64,000 bases of DNA from Alisma plantago-aquatica (taxonomy: Eukaryota > Streptophyta > Magnoliopsida > Alismatales > Alismataceae). Position 1 is the stretch's first letter. Each line of letters opens with the position of its first letter. Below, in pieces: positions 33,722 through 45,040 of the stretch. The translations under genes were made by a program, and so were the position numbers. The notes below the pieces were generated by a model, which saw only the letters and a program-made list of their open reading frames with translations, made no database searches and was not told the DNA's origin. The stretch is taken from contig OY856409.1 of assembly GCA_963693085.1 (NCBI GenBank), positions 297,266,058-297,330,057 of the forward strand, given 5' to 3'.

Positions 33722-34085
33722 TTTCTTCACACCCCCACCTTTTTGAAATGACAAAGGGGGAGAAAGATATGTCTTCTTTTGACAATAGGGAGAAGGCATG
33801 TCTTACATGAAGCAAAGAAGCGTGTCCATGTAAAGTGGAGAAGGTAAATGGGAGAAGACATATATGTGTAGAACATATATGAGTAGAAGACATAGTTTCT
33901 ATAAATGTTATGAAAGCTAACCATGCAGGAGAAATAGCATCAATTGAGGGGGAGTATGAGAACTCCATGCGCATCAATTGAGGGGGAGCATATGAGCTCA
34001 ATCCTATTGAAACCCCTAGCTTTCTCCGAAGGTATGATTTTACGTACAAGCTTTCAATACATTTATGGAATGATTTGTCATCTTC

Positions 34086-34099
34086 AAAAAGGGGGAGAA
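34086..34099 (+). other. Unit 1 polypurine tract
   Basis: AAAAAGGGGGAGAA abutting LTR2. Confidence 0.9.
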
Positions 34100-35728
34100 T
34101 GTTGACTCAAGGTCAATTAGGTCAATGTTGACTCACGTCTAAATTGACTAAACCCTTGTTTTGATGATGACTAACCATTCCACATATTGGTGTCTAATGC
34201 TTCTACATTGAGTGATTTCATATTAGATTTAGACACACTCCAAATGCCCTAACTTGCGCATATCAAATTGGAGAAAAGACAAGTCAAAATAACTACAAGT
34301 GTGCAATTTGGGATCTCTATGTAAATGACCTTAGAATTGCTTTGTAACCACTTGTAATGATTGTATGACTTGTAATTAAGCTTAGAAAAATTATCGGGAC
34401 ACAAAAATCCATCATTTGTATAGTCAAACGAAAATTCCAAAATACCCATAACAGGGATTTTGTCGGCCGAATTCCAAACTCGGCCGATCCATATATTCTG
34501 GGATTTTTGTGAGATTCGGCCGAGTTGCAAACTCAGCCGATTCCCGTTCGGTCGAGTTTCTAGCTAGGAAACTCGGCCGATCCACTGATCGGTCCAAGAT
34601 GAAAGTCGACCGATCGGCCGAGTTTCTCCAAAGGAACTCGGCCGACAGTCTAGCTTTCAGCCTTGTCTTTTAGTGGTTCGGCCGAGTTACCTTTATATAA
34701 ACTCGGCCGATCAGACTGTACGAAAAAGTGCAGAAAAGTGATTCTAGCCGTTGTGGAGTTGCAACAAGTGAAAATAGATCCGTTGCAAGCCAAAAAACGG
34801 CTAGTTTTCGTTCACAAGTGTTCCCAAAGGCTAAGAGGCATCCCCAGTTATAAATAGGACCCCTTGGGCTTCATTCCAAGGTTGAGCATTCATTGCAAAC
34901 TCTTTGTGAGGTTCGTATTCTATAGTTGAGTGCTTACTACAGCCTCCTCTCTCTCTCTAAGCTTAATCATTTGCTACATCCATTAGAGTGAGTAGGAAAT
35001 CTGTAAGAGAGCTAGTCCTACATGTATATCTTGTGAGGCTCTCACTTCCACCACCTCCCCATCTCTCATTTGCTATCTTGAAGATGAAGGTTCTCTCTCT
35101 TGTCCAAGAGAGGTGAAGAAGAACAAGGGAAGGAGTCCCTTGGTGAAGATCAAGGAAGAAGACTTGGAGCTAGAGTGGGTAAGTCCTTGGAGAAGGCAGA
35201 AGACTCAAGCTCAAGTGGGTAAGACCTTGGTGGAAAGCTTCTCCGAATGAAGGTGAAGTCAAAGGCGGAAGATCCAAGAAGAGTGGGTAATTCCTGCAAG
35301 GCCGAAGACTTGTGCAAGAGTGGGTAAGTCCTTGGAGAAAGCCGAAGACTCTTGCAAAGTGGGTAAGTCCTTGGTAAGGTTGAAGACTCTTTGTATTGGA
35401 TAGGTAAGTCCTTTGTTGGTCATGTATTGTATGTCTTATTAATGAATATAAGAGTGCAATTGTTTGAAGTCCTAGAGGTTGATCTCTCTAGGCAAGTGGA
35501 CTGACACACTTCTAGTTTGAAGTGTGGAACCACTCTAAATACCTTGTCTAATTGGTGCATGTTCAATCTCTCTTATCCTTGCTATGCATGATTTAGTTGT
35601 ACTCAAATTACCTATTTAGCAACCTTATCTTGTCATATATTTTGAAGGTTTAATGAGTTTTGTTTAAGTGCTTTCAGCTCTATTCACCCCCCTTCTAGAG
35701 CATCTAATCACCCATCTAGGATCCAACA
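34100..35728 (+). repeat. Array LTR2 (1629 bp)
   Basis: TGTTG...CAACA. Palindromes at 34462-34712, TATA box at 34849-34857. Shares GATCAAGGAAGAAGAC with LTR1, where LTR3-7 have GATCAAGGCAGAAGAC. Confidence 0.95.
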
Positions 35729-35730
35729 AG

Positions 35731-35742
35731 TGGTATCAGAGC
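35731..35742 (+). other. Unit 2 primer-binding site
   Basis: Exact TGGTATCAGAGC. Confidence 0.93.
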
Positions 35743-35779
35743 GGGTCTTCTCCAAGCATACTTCTACAAGTAGGAGAAG

Positions 35780-37654
35780 ATGGGTGACTACCTAGGAGGG
35801 AGACTCTCGACCAGCCTTCCAATCTTCAATGGGAGCAACTTCCTCTATTGGAGAAGAAGACTTCAATTCTTCATCCAAGGATCAAGTCTCGAGATGTGGC
35901 AAATGGTGAACAGCCCATACATTCTACCAAAGACAAACATTGAAGAATGGGATGAAGCCACCTTGATGAAAGCAACCTTGAATGCTAGAGCCATGCACAT
36001 CCTATATGCCTCCATGACCCCCACCGAGTTCAACCGGATTTCCTCTTGTGAGACGGCCTATGAGGTATGGAGAAAGCTTTGCATCACTTATGAAGGGACA
36101 GATCAAGTGAAGGAAAGCAAAGTCTACATGCTCAAAGGGTTGCTTGAGAACTTCAAGATGGGAAAGGAGGAGAGCATAGCCAACATGTACTCAAGGCTCA
36201 ACACCATCTTGAATGGTCTTGCTGTTCTAGGACATCCTATGTCTAGTGGAGAGATCAACTCAAAGATACTTAGAACTCTCCCCAAGAGATGGGAATCCAA
36301 GGTGACTTCTATTGAAGAAGCAAGGTCGCTTAGGGATATTCCTATTGAAGAGCTCATTGGAAATCTTCAAGCACATGAAGCTACACTTGACAAGAGGGAG
36401 GAATTAGAAAGACAAGAGGAGAAAGAACTCAAGAGAATGAAGAAGGCTGAAATCAAAGCTCAAATCAAGGCTATTGTTGGTCAAGCCTCTCCATTCTCTC
36501 AAGTTGAAGAAGATGCCATGTACTCCAAGGGTAGACTCTACAAAGGCAAGTCTTCCTCCATCCGGTGCTTCACATGTGGAAAGAAGGGTCACTACAAGGA
36601 AGATTGCCCACAAGGCAAAAAGGCCCATCTTCACAAGAAGGAGAAATGGCACTCAAGCTCAAGTGGCTCCTCCAACTCAAGCTCAAGTGAAGATTCATGT
36701 GAAGGATCAAGCTCAAGCTTCAGTGATGAAGGAGAATGTCATTTTGCTCTTGTAGCATCAACAAGTGAAGACTCAAATGAGGTAAATCTAGACTCTTTAG
36801 ATAAAGAATCCTTGATTGATCTCATTCATGATATTTGTGCATCTCTTAAGTCTTCTAAAAAGAAAAAGAAAAAGCTTGCTAAAATTGTTGATAATTTGCA
36901 TATAGAACTAGATGATCTTGAATATGCAAATTCTTGCTTGCTTATTGATAAAAATGATTGTCTTAGCCAAGTAGACTCTCTTAAACTTGAAAATGCTAGT
37001 TTACTTGATAAGATTAAATTTCTAGAAGCTCAACCTCTCATGCCTAATTCTAATGAAGAACATACTTTAATTGTTGATTCTCTCATGCATGCCATTGATG
37101 TTCTTAAATCTGAAAACAAAAACAAAGATTTTGTTTTGCATGAATTAGAACTAGAAAATGCCTCCTTGCTTGCTAAAATCAATGGGCATGAATCTTGTTC
37201 TAGTTCTACTAATAGAGAGAATGATGTTGCTGCTCTTCATATTGATAGAGATTCTTATTTAACTAAAACTCTTTGCTTAGAAAATGATCCTCTACATGCT
37301 AGAGATAACATTAATCAATTGTCTTCTACTATTGCTTCTCTTAAGCATGATAATGACAGTTTGAGATCATCTTTGCAAAGATTCTTAGTTGGTAAAAAGA
37401 ATCTTAATCAAATCCTAGACCATACTACTAAACAAATTGGTAGACATGGTTTAGGGTATGATAGTAGTCAAGGGAACAACAAAGATAAAGGACCTCCAAT
37501 ATTCCATGGAGAATCCTCTAGTTCCAAGACTATGGGCACATGCAACTATTGCAATGAATTAGGTCATTATTCTAATTGTTGTCCTTTTAGGAAAGCACCC
37601 AAGAGAAATAGGATTTGGGTTGCTAAACTAACTCCTCCGGACCCAAAAACATGA
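35780..37654 (+). CDS. Gag polyprotein, unit 2 (624 aa, open)
   Basis: Same architecture as unit 1, and intact: both CCHC knuckles have full ligands (CFTCGKKGHYKEDC and CNYCNELGHYSNCC). Differences from unit 1 are few: an extra Ser in KGKSSSIRC, KKGHYK restored, SSSFSDEG, DCLSQVDSL, MHAIDVL and PKRNRIW. The frame stops at the same LTPPDPKT end. As one of three open copies it is a plausible source of Gag if the LTR promoter is active. Confidence 0.88.
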   Translation: MGDYLGGRLSTSLPIFNGSNFLYWRRRLQFFIQGSSLEMWQMVNSPYILPKTNIEEWDEATLMKATLNARAMHILYASMTPTEFNRISSCETAYEVWRKLCITYEGTDQVKESKVYMLKGLLENFKMGKEESIANMYSRLNTILNGLAVLGHPMSSGEINSKILRTLPKRWESKVTSIEEARSLRDIPIEELIGNLQAHEATLDKREELERQEEKELKRMKKAEIKAQIKAIVGQASPFSQVEEDAMYSKGRLYKGKSSSIRCFTCGKKGHYKEDCPQGKKAHLHKKEKWHSSSSGSSNSSSSEDSCEGSSSSFSDEGECHFALVASTSEDSNEVNLDSLDKESLIDLIHDICASLKSSKKKKKKLAKIVDNLHIELDDLEYANSCLLIDKNDCLSQVDSLKLENASLLDKIKFLEAQPLMPNSNEEHTLIVDSLMHAIDVLKSENKNKDFVLHELELENASLLAKINGHESCSSSTNRENDVAALHIDRDSYLTKTLCLENDPLHARDNINQLSSTIASLKHDNDSLRSSLQRFLVGKKNLNQILDHTTKQIGRHGLGYDSSQGNNKDKGPPIFHGESSSSKTMGTCNYCNELGHYSNCCPFRKAPKRNRIWVAKLTPPDPKT

Positions 37655-39557
37655 TTGGGGACCATTTCATCTTTCTTCTTGTAGGTACTTGCAAATGAAT
37701 TGACTTGAGCTATTGAATTGTAAATTGACTTCTCAATCCACATGAAAGAAGAAAGGTGAGATGTGTAGAGGGTGACAACAAGTAGAAAAGCAATGGTAAG
37801 CACAAAGGTATTGTTTTATTGTTTATAACCTTTTCTAACTTGTTTTTGTCAAGTTAGTGTGCACTATACATATGGTTTTTGAGTCAAAAGTGGAATTTTG
37901 TGTTTCTCTTCACACTCTTACTCAAAAATTGTTCCTAATGCTTCTATAGTGCATTACTAAATTGCTTAGACATGTTTGGATATGGTTTGTATTTTTAGCA
38001 TGCCTCTAGATATGTTTTATGAAAAATATGTGTGCTTTTTCTACAGCAGTTTTCTCGGCCGAGTTTTGTCCTGTCTAAAACTCGACCGATAGGCACCAAT
38101 GGGTGTTGCCAACAGCTGCGATCGGCCGAGTTGCCAATACACAGAACTCGACCGAAAACACTGTTCACAGAGTATACATTTGGCTTATTGAATGAGAATT
38201 TCCCTCTCAACTAGATTTTCTCAACCAATAGCCTTATTCTTTGGCACTCCATTTGGTACCTTTATATATGTATATTGCCATGTTCTAAATTGCCTATCTT
38301 GCTTACAACTCTATCTCTCTAATTGCTCTAAATTGGTATATCTATATCTTGCAATTTCTTGCTTTGAGTTGTTTTGCAGGTTTTGATGATGATCTCTTTG
38401 GATCTCTTGGTTGTGTCTAAAATCGCTTCCGTTGTACTCTAACTTGGTATATCTCTATAGGTGTATATCTTGTTTTGATACAACCTTGAGGTTCTTAGGG
38501 GTAATCATCTTATGGTAAGGATGCATATATAGTGAGTTATATCCTCTCATGCTTCTAAAATTGCATATCTCTTGGTTTGGATATATCTCTATATCTACTC
38601 ATAGCTTGCTTTATATTGTGGTATCTCTTGCTATGATCTAGATCCTACTAGTAGTCCTAACTTGTGATATCATCTACTAGTAGTTCATATACATGTAGTT
38701 CTAGCCTTGTTTACATATTGCCATCTTTGATCATCTATATGTTATGCTTGTATCTTATCTCATACATGCTCAAGATTATTCCTTGAATTGCATATCTACT
38801 ATCTTGAGTTGTTTGCATAACATTGTGATGCAGGGCACATAGAGCTACATTATATGTAGAAATTGGAGTATTTTTGGATTTTTTGCAGGTTTTGCTCCAA
38901 TTTCAGTTTTTGCTGCAAGTATAGTGTTTTTTATGCAGAAACACCCTTCTGAGCAAGACTCATCGCTTTGCCATGAGCTCCGATGGTTTTTGGTCAAATT
39001 CCATCATCTTGAGGGTCAAAATTGTGATTTATTGTTTTTCTGTAGCACTTTATCTTGCATTTTTTTGGGTTGTTCAAGTATATGCTTTAACTTGCTTTTC
39101 TTTCTATGCTTGGACAAGCCCCTATCTGTGCTCTTCTACTCTCCTTATATAACTTTTGTTATCTTCTTTCTCTTAACAAGTGGTGTTTCTTAGTTTCTTC
39201 ACACCCCCACCTTTTTGAAATGACAAAGGGGGAGAAAGATATGTCTTCTTTTGACAATAGGGAGAAGGCATGTCTTAAATGAAGCAAAGAAGCGTGTCCA
39301 TGTAAAGGGGAGAAGGTAAATGGGAGAAGACATATATCTGTAGAACATATATGAGTAGAAGACATAGTTTCTATAAATGTTATGAAAGCTAACCATGCAG
39401 GAGAAATAGCATCAATTGAGGGGGAGTATGAGAACTCCATGCGCATCAATTGAGGGGGAGCATATGAGCTAAATCCTATTGAAACCCCTAGCTTTCTCCG
39501 AAGGTATGATTTTACGTACAAGCTATCAATACATTTATGGAATGGTTTGTCATCTTC
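37655..39557 (+). other. Unit 2 3' internal non-coding region
   Basis: Same layout as unit 1: palindromes from about 38056, small ORF 38924-39193, internal purine runs, then the PPT. Confidence 0.75.
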
Positions 39558-39571
39558 AAAAAGGGGGAGAA
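39558..39571 (+). other. Unit 2 polypurine tract
   Basis: AAAAAGGGGGAGAA abutting LTR3. Confidence 0.9.
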
Positions 39572-41200
39572 TGTTGACTCAAGGTCAATTAGGTCAATGT
39601 TGACCCACGTCTAAATTGACTAAACCCTTGTTTTGATGATGACTAACCATTCCACATATTGGTGTCTAATGCTTCTACATTGAGTGATTTCAGATTAGGT
39701 TTAGACACACTCCAAATGCCCTAACTTGCGCATATCAAATTGGAGAAAAGACAAGTCAAAATAACTACAAGTGTGCAATTTGGGATCTCTATGTAAATGA
39801 CCTTAGAATTGCTTTGTAACCACTTGTAATGATTGTATGACTTGTAATTAAGCTTAGAAAAATTATCGGGACACAAAAATCCATCATTTGTATAGTCAAA
39901 CGAAAATTCCAAAATACCCATAACAGGGATTTTGTCGGCCGAATTCCAAACTCGGCCGATCCATATATTCTGGGATTTTTGTGAGATTCGGCCGAGTTGC
40001 AAACTCAGCCGATTCCCGTTCGGTCGAGTTTCTAGCTAGGAAACTCGGCCGATCCACTGATCGGTCCAAGATGAAAGTCGACCGATCGGCCGAGTTTCTC
40101 CAAAGGAACTCGGCCGACAGTCTAGCTTTCAGCCTTGTCTTTTAGTGGTTCGGCCGAGTTACCTTTATATAAACTCGGCCGATCAGACTGTACGAAAAAG
40201 TGCAGAAAAGTGATTCTAGCCGTTGTGGAGTTGCAACAAGTGAAAATAGATCCGTTGCAAGCCACAAAACGGCTAGTTTTCGTTCACAAGTGTTCCCAAA
40301 GGCTAAGAGGCATCCCCAGCTATAAATAGGACCCCTTGGGCTTCATTCCAAGGTTGAGCATTCATTGCAAACTCTTTGTGAGGTTCCTATTCTATAGTTG
40401 AGTGCTTCCTACAGCCTCCTCTCTCTCTCTAAGCTTAATCACTTGCTACATCCATTAGAGTGAGTAGGAAATCTGTAAGAGAGCTAGTCCTACATGTATA
40501 TCTTGTGAGGCTCTCACTTCCACCACCTCCCCATCTCTCATTTGCTATCTTGAAGATGAAGGTTCTCTCTCTTGTCCAAGAGAGGTGAAGAAGAACAAGG
40601 GAAGGAGTCCCTTGGTGAAGATCAAGGCAGAAGACTTGGAGCTAGAGTGGGTAAGTCTTTGGAGAAGGCAGAAGACTCAAGCTCAAGTGGGTAAGACCTT
40701 GGTGGAAAGCTTTTCCGAGTGAAGGTGAAGTCAAAGGCGGAAGATCCAAGAAGAGTGGGTAATTCCTGCAAGGCCGAAGACTTGTGCAAGAGTGGGTAAA
40801 TCCTTGGAGAAGGCCGAAGACTGTTGTAAAGTGGGTAAGTCCTTGGTAAGGTTGAAGACTCTTTGTATTGGATAGGTAAGTCCTTTGTTGGTCATGTATT
40901 GTATGTCTTATTAATGAATATAAGAGTGCAATTGTTTGAAGTCCTAGAGGTTGACCTCTCTAGGCAAGTGGACTGACACACTTCTAGTTTGAAGTGTGGA
41001 ACCACTCTAAATACCTTGTCTAATTGGTGCATGTTCAATCTCTCTTATCCTTGCTATGCATGATTTAGTTGCACTCAAATTACCTATTTAGCAACCTTAT
41101 CTTGTCATATATTTTGAAGGTTTAATGAGTTTTGTTTAAGTGCTTTCAGCTCTATTCACCCCCCTTCTAGAGCATCTAATCACCCATCTAGGATCCAACA
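39572..41200 (+). repeat. Array LTR3 (1629 bp)
   Basis: TGTTG...CAACA. Palindromes at 39935-40184, TATA box at 40321-40329. Shares AGCTTTTCCGAG with LTR4. Confidence 0.95.
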
Positions 41201-41202
41201 AG

Positions 41203-41214
41203 TGGTATCAGAGC
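41203..41214 (+). other. Unit 3 primer-binding site
   Basis: Exact TGGTATCAGAGC. Confidence 0.93.
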
Positions 41215-41251
41215 GGGTCTTCTCCAAGCATACTTCTACAAGTAGGAGAAG

Positions 41252-43126
41252 ATGGGTGACTACCTAGGAGGGAGACTCTCGACCAGCCTTCCAATCTTCA
41301 ATGGGAGCAACTTCCTCTATTGGAGAAGAAGACTTCAATTCTTCATCCAAGGATCAAGTCTCGAGATGTGGCAAATGGTGAACAGCCCATACATTCTACC
41401 AAAGACAAACATTGAAGAATGGGATGAAATCACCTTGATGAAAGCAACCTTGAATGCTAGAGCCATGCACATCCTATATGCCTCCATGACCCCCACCGAG
41501 TTCAACCGGATTTCCTCTTGTGAGACGGCCTATGAGGTATGGAGAAAGCTTTGCATCACTTATGAAGGGACAGATCAAGTGAAGGAAAGCAAAGTCTACA
41601 TGCTCAAAGGGTTGCTTGAGAACTTCAAGATGGGAAAGGAGGAGAGCATAGCCAACATGTACTCAAGGCTCAACACCATCTTGAATGGTCTTGCTGTTCT
41701 AGGACATCCTATGTCTAGTGGAGAGATCAACTCAAAGATACTTAGAACTCTCCCCAAGAGATGGGAATCCAAGGTGACTTCTATTGAAGAAGCAAGGTCG
41801 CTTAGGGATATTCCTATTGAAGAGCTCATTGGAAATGTTCAAGCACATGAAGCTACACTTGACAAAAGGGAGGAATTAGAAAGACAAGAGGAGAAAGAAC
41901 TCAAGAGAATGAAGAAGGCTGAAATCAAAGCTCAAATCAAGGCTATTGTTGGTCAAGCCTCTCCATTCTCTCAAGTTGAAGAAGATGCCATGTACTCCAA
42001 GGGTAGACTTTACAAAGGCAAGTCCTCCTCCATCCGGTGCTTCACATGTGGAAAGAAGGGCCACTACAAGGAAGATTGCCCACAAGGCAAAAAGGCCCAT
42101 CTTCACAAAAAGGAGAAATGGCACTCAAGCTCAAGTGGCTCCTCCAACTCAAGCTCAAGTGTAGATTCATGTGAAGGATCAAGCTCAAGCTCTAGTGATG
42201 AAGGAGAATGTCATTTTGCTCTTGTAGCATCAACAAGTGAAGACTCAAATGAGGTAAATCTAGACTCTTTAGATAAAGAATCCTTGATTGATCTCATTCA
42301 TGATATTTGTGCATCTCTTAAGTCTTCTAAAAAGAAAAAGAAAAAGCTTGCTAAAATTGTTGATAATTTGCATATAGAACTAGATGATCTTGAATATGCA
42401 AATTCTTGCTTGCTTATTGATAAAAATGATTGTCTTAGCCAAGTAGACTCTCTTAAACTTGAAAATGCTAGTTTACTTGATAAGATTAAATTTCTAGAAG
42501 CTCAACCTCTCATGCCTAATTCTAATGAAGAACATACTTTAATTTTTGATTCTCTCATGCATGACATTGATGTTCTTAAATCTGAAAACAAAAACAAAGA
42601 TTTTGTTTTGCATGAATTAGAACTAGAAAATGCCTCCTTGCTTGCTAAAATCAATGGGCATGAATCTTGTTCTAGTTCTACTAATAGAGAGAATGATGTT
42701 GCTGCTCTTCATATTGATAGAGATTCTTATTTAACTAAAACTCTTTGCTTAGAAAATGATCCTCTACATGCTAGAGATAACATTAATCAATTGTCTTCTA
42801 CTATTGCTTCTCTTAAGCATGATAATGACAGTTTGAGATCATCTTTGCAAAGATTCTTAGTTGGTAAAAAGAATCTTAATCAAATCCTAGACCATACTAC
42901 TAAACAAATTGGTAGACATGGTTTAGGGTATGATAGTAGTCAAGGGAACAACAAAGATAAAGGACCTCCAATATTCCATGGAGAATCCTCTAGTTCCAAG
43001 ACTATGGGCACATGCAACTATTGCAATGAATTAGGTCATTATTTGAATTGTTGTCCTTTTAGGAAAGCACCCAAGAGAAATAGGATTTGGGTTGCTAAAC
43101 TAACTCCTCCGGACCCAAAAACATGA
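41252..43126 (+). CDS. Gag polyprotein, unit 3 (624 aa, open)
   Basis: Intact frame. About six differences from unit 2: WDEIT for WDEAT, NVQAHE for NLQAHE, SSVDSCEG for SSEDSCEG, SSSSSSDEG, IFDSLMHD, and GHYLNCC for GHYSNCC in knuckle 2 (ligands kept). The Leu codon (TTG) is shared with unit 6, while units 4 and 5 have TCG at that codon; a C-to-T change would link them. Confidence 0.88.
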   Translation: MGDYLGGRLSTSLPIFNGSNFLYWRRRLQFFIQGSSLEMWQMVNSPYILPKTNIEEWDEITLMKATLNARAMHILYASMTPTEFNRISSCETAYEVWRKLCITYEGTDQVKESKVYMLKGLLENFKMGKEESIANMYSRLNTILNGLAVLGHPMSSGEINSKILRTLPKRWESKVTSIEEARSLRDIPIEELIGNVQAHEATLDKREELERQEEKELKRMKKAEIKAQIKAIVGQASPFSQVEEDAMYSKGRLYKGKSSSIRCFTCGKKGHYKEDCPQGKKAHLHKKEKWHSSSSGSSNSSSSVDSCEGSSSSSSDEGECHFALVASTSEDSNEVNLDSLDKESLIDLIHDICASLKSSKKKKKKLAKIVDNLHIELDDLEYANSCLLIDKNDCLSQVDSLKLENASLLDKIKFLEAQPLMPNSNEEHTLIFDSLMHDIDVLKSENKNKDFVLHELELENASLLAKINGHESCSSSTNRENDVAALHIDRDSYLTKTLCLENDPLHARDNINQLSSTIASLKHDNDSLRSSLQRFLVGKKNLNQILDHTTKQIGRHGLGYDSSQGNNKDKGPPIFHGESSSSKTMGTCNYCNELGHYLNCCPFRKAPKRNRIWVAKLTPPDPKT

Positions 43127-45026
43127 TTGGGGACCATTTCATCTTTCTATTTGTAGGTACTTGCAAATGGATTGACTTGAGCTATTGAATTGTAAATTGA
43201 CTTCTCAATCCACATGAAAGAAGAAAGGTGAGATGTGTAGAGGGTGACAACAAGTAGAAAAGCAATGGTAAGCACAAAGGTATTGTTTTATTGCTTATAA
43301 CCTTTTCTAACTTGTTTTTGTCAAGTTAGTGTGCACTATACATATGGTTTTTGAGTCAAAAGTGGAATTTTGTGTTTCTCTTCACACTCTTGCTCAAAAA
43401 TTGTTCCTAATGCTTCTATAGTGCATTACTAAATTGCTTAGACATGTTTGGATATGGTTTGTATTTTTAGCATGCCTCTAGATATGTTTTATGAAAAATA
43501 TGTGCTTTTTCTACAGCAGTTTTGTCGGCCGAGTTTGTCCTGTCTAAAACTCGACCGATAGGCACCAATGGGTGTTGCCAACAGCTGCGATCGGCCGAGT
43601 TGCCAATACACAGAACTCGACCGAAAACACTATTCACAGAGTATACATTTGGTTTATTGAATGAGAATTTCCCTCTCAACTAGATTTTCTCAACCAATAG
43701 CCTTATTCTTTGGCACTCCATTTGGTACCTTTATATATGCATATTGCCATGTTCTAAATTGCCTATCTTGCTTACAACTCTATCTCTCTAATTGCTCTAA
43801 ATTGGTATATCTATATCTTGCAATTTCTTGCTTTGAGTTGTTTTGCAGGTTTTGATGATGATCTCTTTGGATCTCTTGGTTGTGTCTAAAATCGCTTCCG
43901 TTGTACTCTAACTTGCTATATCTCTATAGGTGTATATCTTGTTTTGATACAACCTTGAGGTTCTTAGGGGTAATCATCTTATGGCAAGGATGCATATATA
44001 GTGAGTTATATCCTCTCATGCTTCTAAAATTGCATATCTCTTGGTTTGGATATATCTCTATATCTACTCATAGCTTGCTTTATATTGTGGTATCTCTTGC
44101 TATGATCTAGATCCTACTAGTAGTCCTAACTTGTGATATCATCTACTAGTAGTTCATATACATGTAGTTCTAGCCTTGTTTACATATTTCCATCTTTGAT
44201 CATCTATATGTTATGCTTGTATCTTATCTCATACATGCTCAAGATTATTCCTTGAATTGCATATCTACTATCTTGAGTTGTTTGCATAACATTGTGATGC
44301 AGGGCACATAGAGCTACATTATATGTAGAAATTGGAGTATTTTTGGATTTTTTGCAGGTTTTGCTCCAATTTCAGTTTTTGCTGCAAGTATAGTGTTTTT
44401 TATGCAGAAACACCCTTCTGAGCAAGGCTCATCGCTTTGCCATGAGCTCCAATGGTTTTTGGTCAAATTCCATCATCTTGAGGGTCAAAATTGTGATTTA
44501 TTGTTTTTCTGTAGCACTTTATCTTGCATTTTTTTGGGTTGTTCAAGTATATGCTTTAACTTGCTTTTCTTTCTATGCTTGGACAAGCCCCTATCTGTGC
44601 TCTTCTACTCTCCTTATATAACTTTTGTTATCTTCTTTCTCTTAACAAGTGGTGTTTCTTAGTTTCTTCACACCCCCACCTTTTTAAAATGACAAAGGGG
44701 GAGAAAGATATGTCTTCTTTTGACAATAGGGAGAAGGCATGTCTTACATGAAGCAAAGAAGCGTGTCCATGTAAATGGGAGAAGGTAAATGGGAGAAGAC
44801 ATATATGTGTAGAACATATATGAGTAGAAGACATAGTTTCTATAAATGTTATGAAAGCTAACCATGCTGGAGAAATAGCATCAATTGAGGGGGAGTATGA
44901 GAACTCCATGCGCATCAATTGAGGGGGAGCATATGAGCTCAATCATATTGAAACCCCTAGGTTTCTCCGAAGGTATGATTTTACGTACAAGCTTTCAATA
45001 CATTTATGGAATGGTTTTTCATCTTC
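43127..45026 (+). other. Unit 3 3' internal non-coding region
   Basis: Palindromes from about 43525, small ORF 44393-44662, internal purine runs. Same order as unit 1. Confidence 0.75.
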
Positions 45027-45040
45027 AAAAAGGGGGAGAA
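45027..45040 (+). other. Unit 3 polypurine tract
   Basis: AAAAAGGGGGAGAA abutting LTR4. Confidence 0.9.

Larger units (their letters stand above)
32198..34085 (+). other. Unit 1 3' internal non-coding region
   Basis: About 1.9 kb. Contains the palindrome pair (32596-32694), acceptor-like T-rich...GCAG sites (for example AG at 33415-33416), a small ORF (33461-33721), and three PPT-like runs at 33753-33766, 33944-33954 and 33979-33989. No pol homology was seen. Confidence 0.75.

Noticed and set aside
33687..34049. 120-aa minus-strand ORF in the 3' interior of each unit
   Set aside because: It overlaps the PPT-like tracts in antisense; no family features; copies in element A differ in extent. 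Treated as chance.
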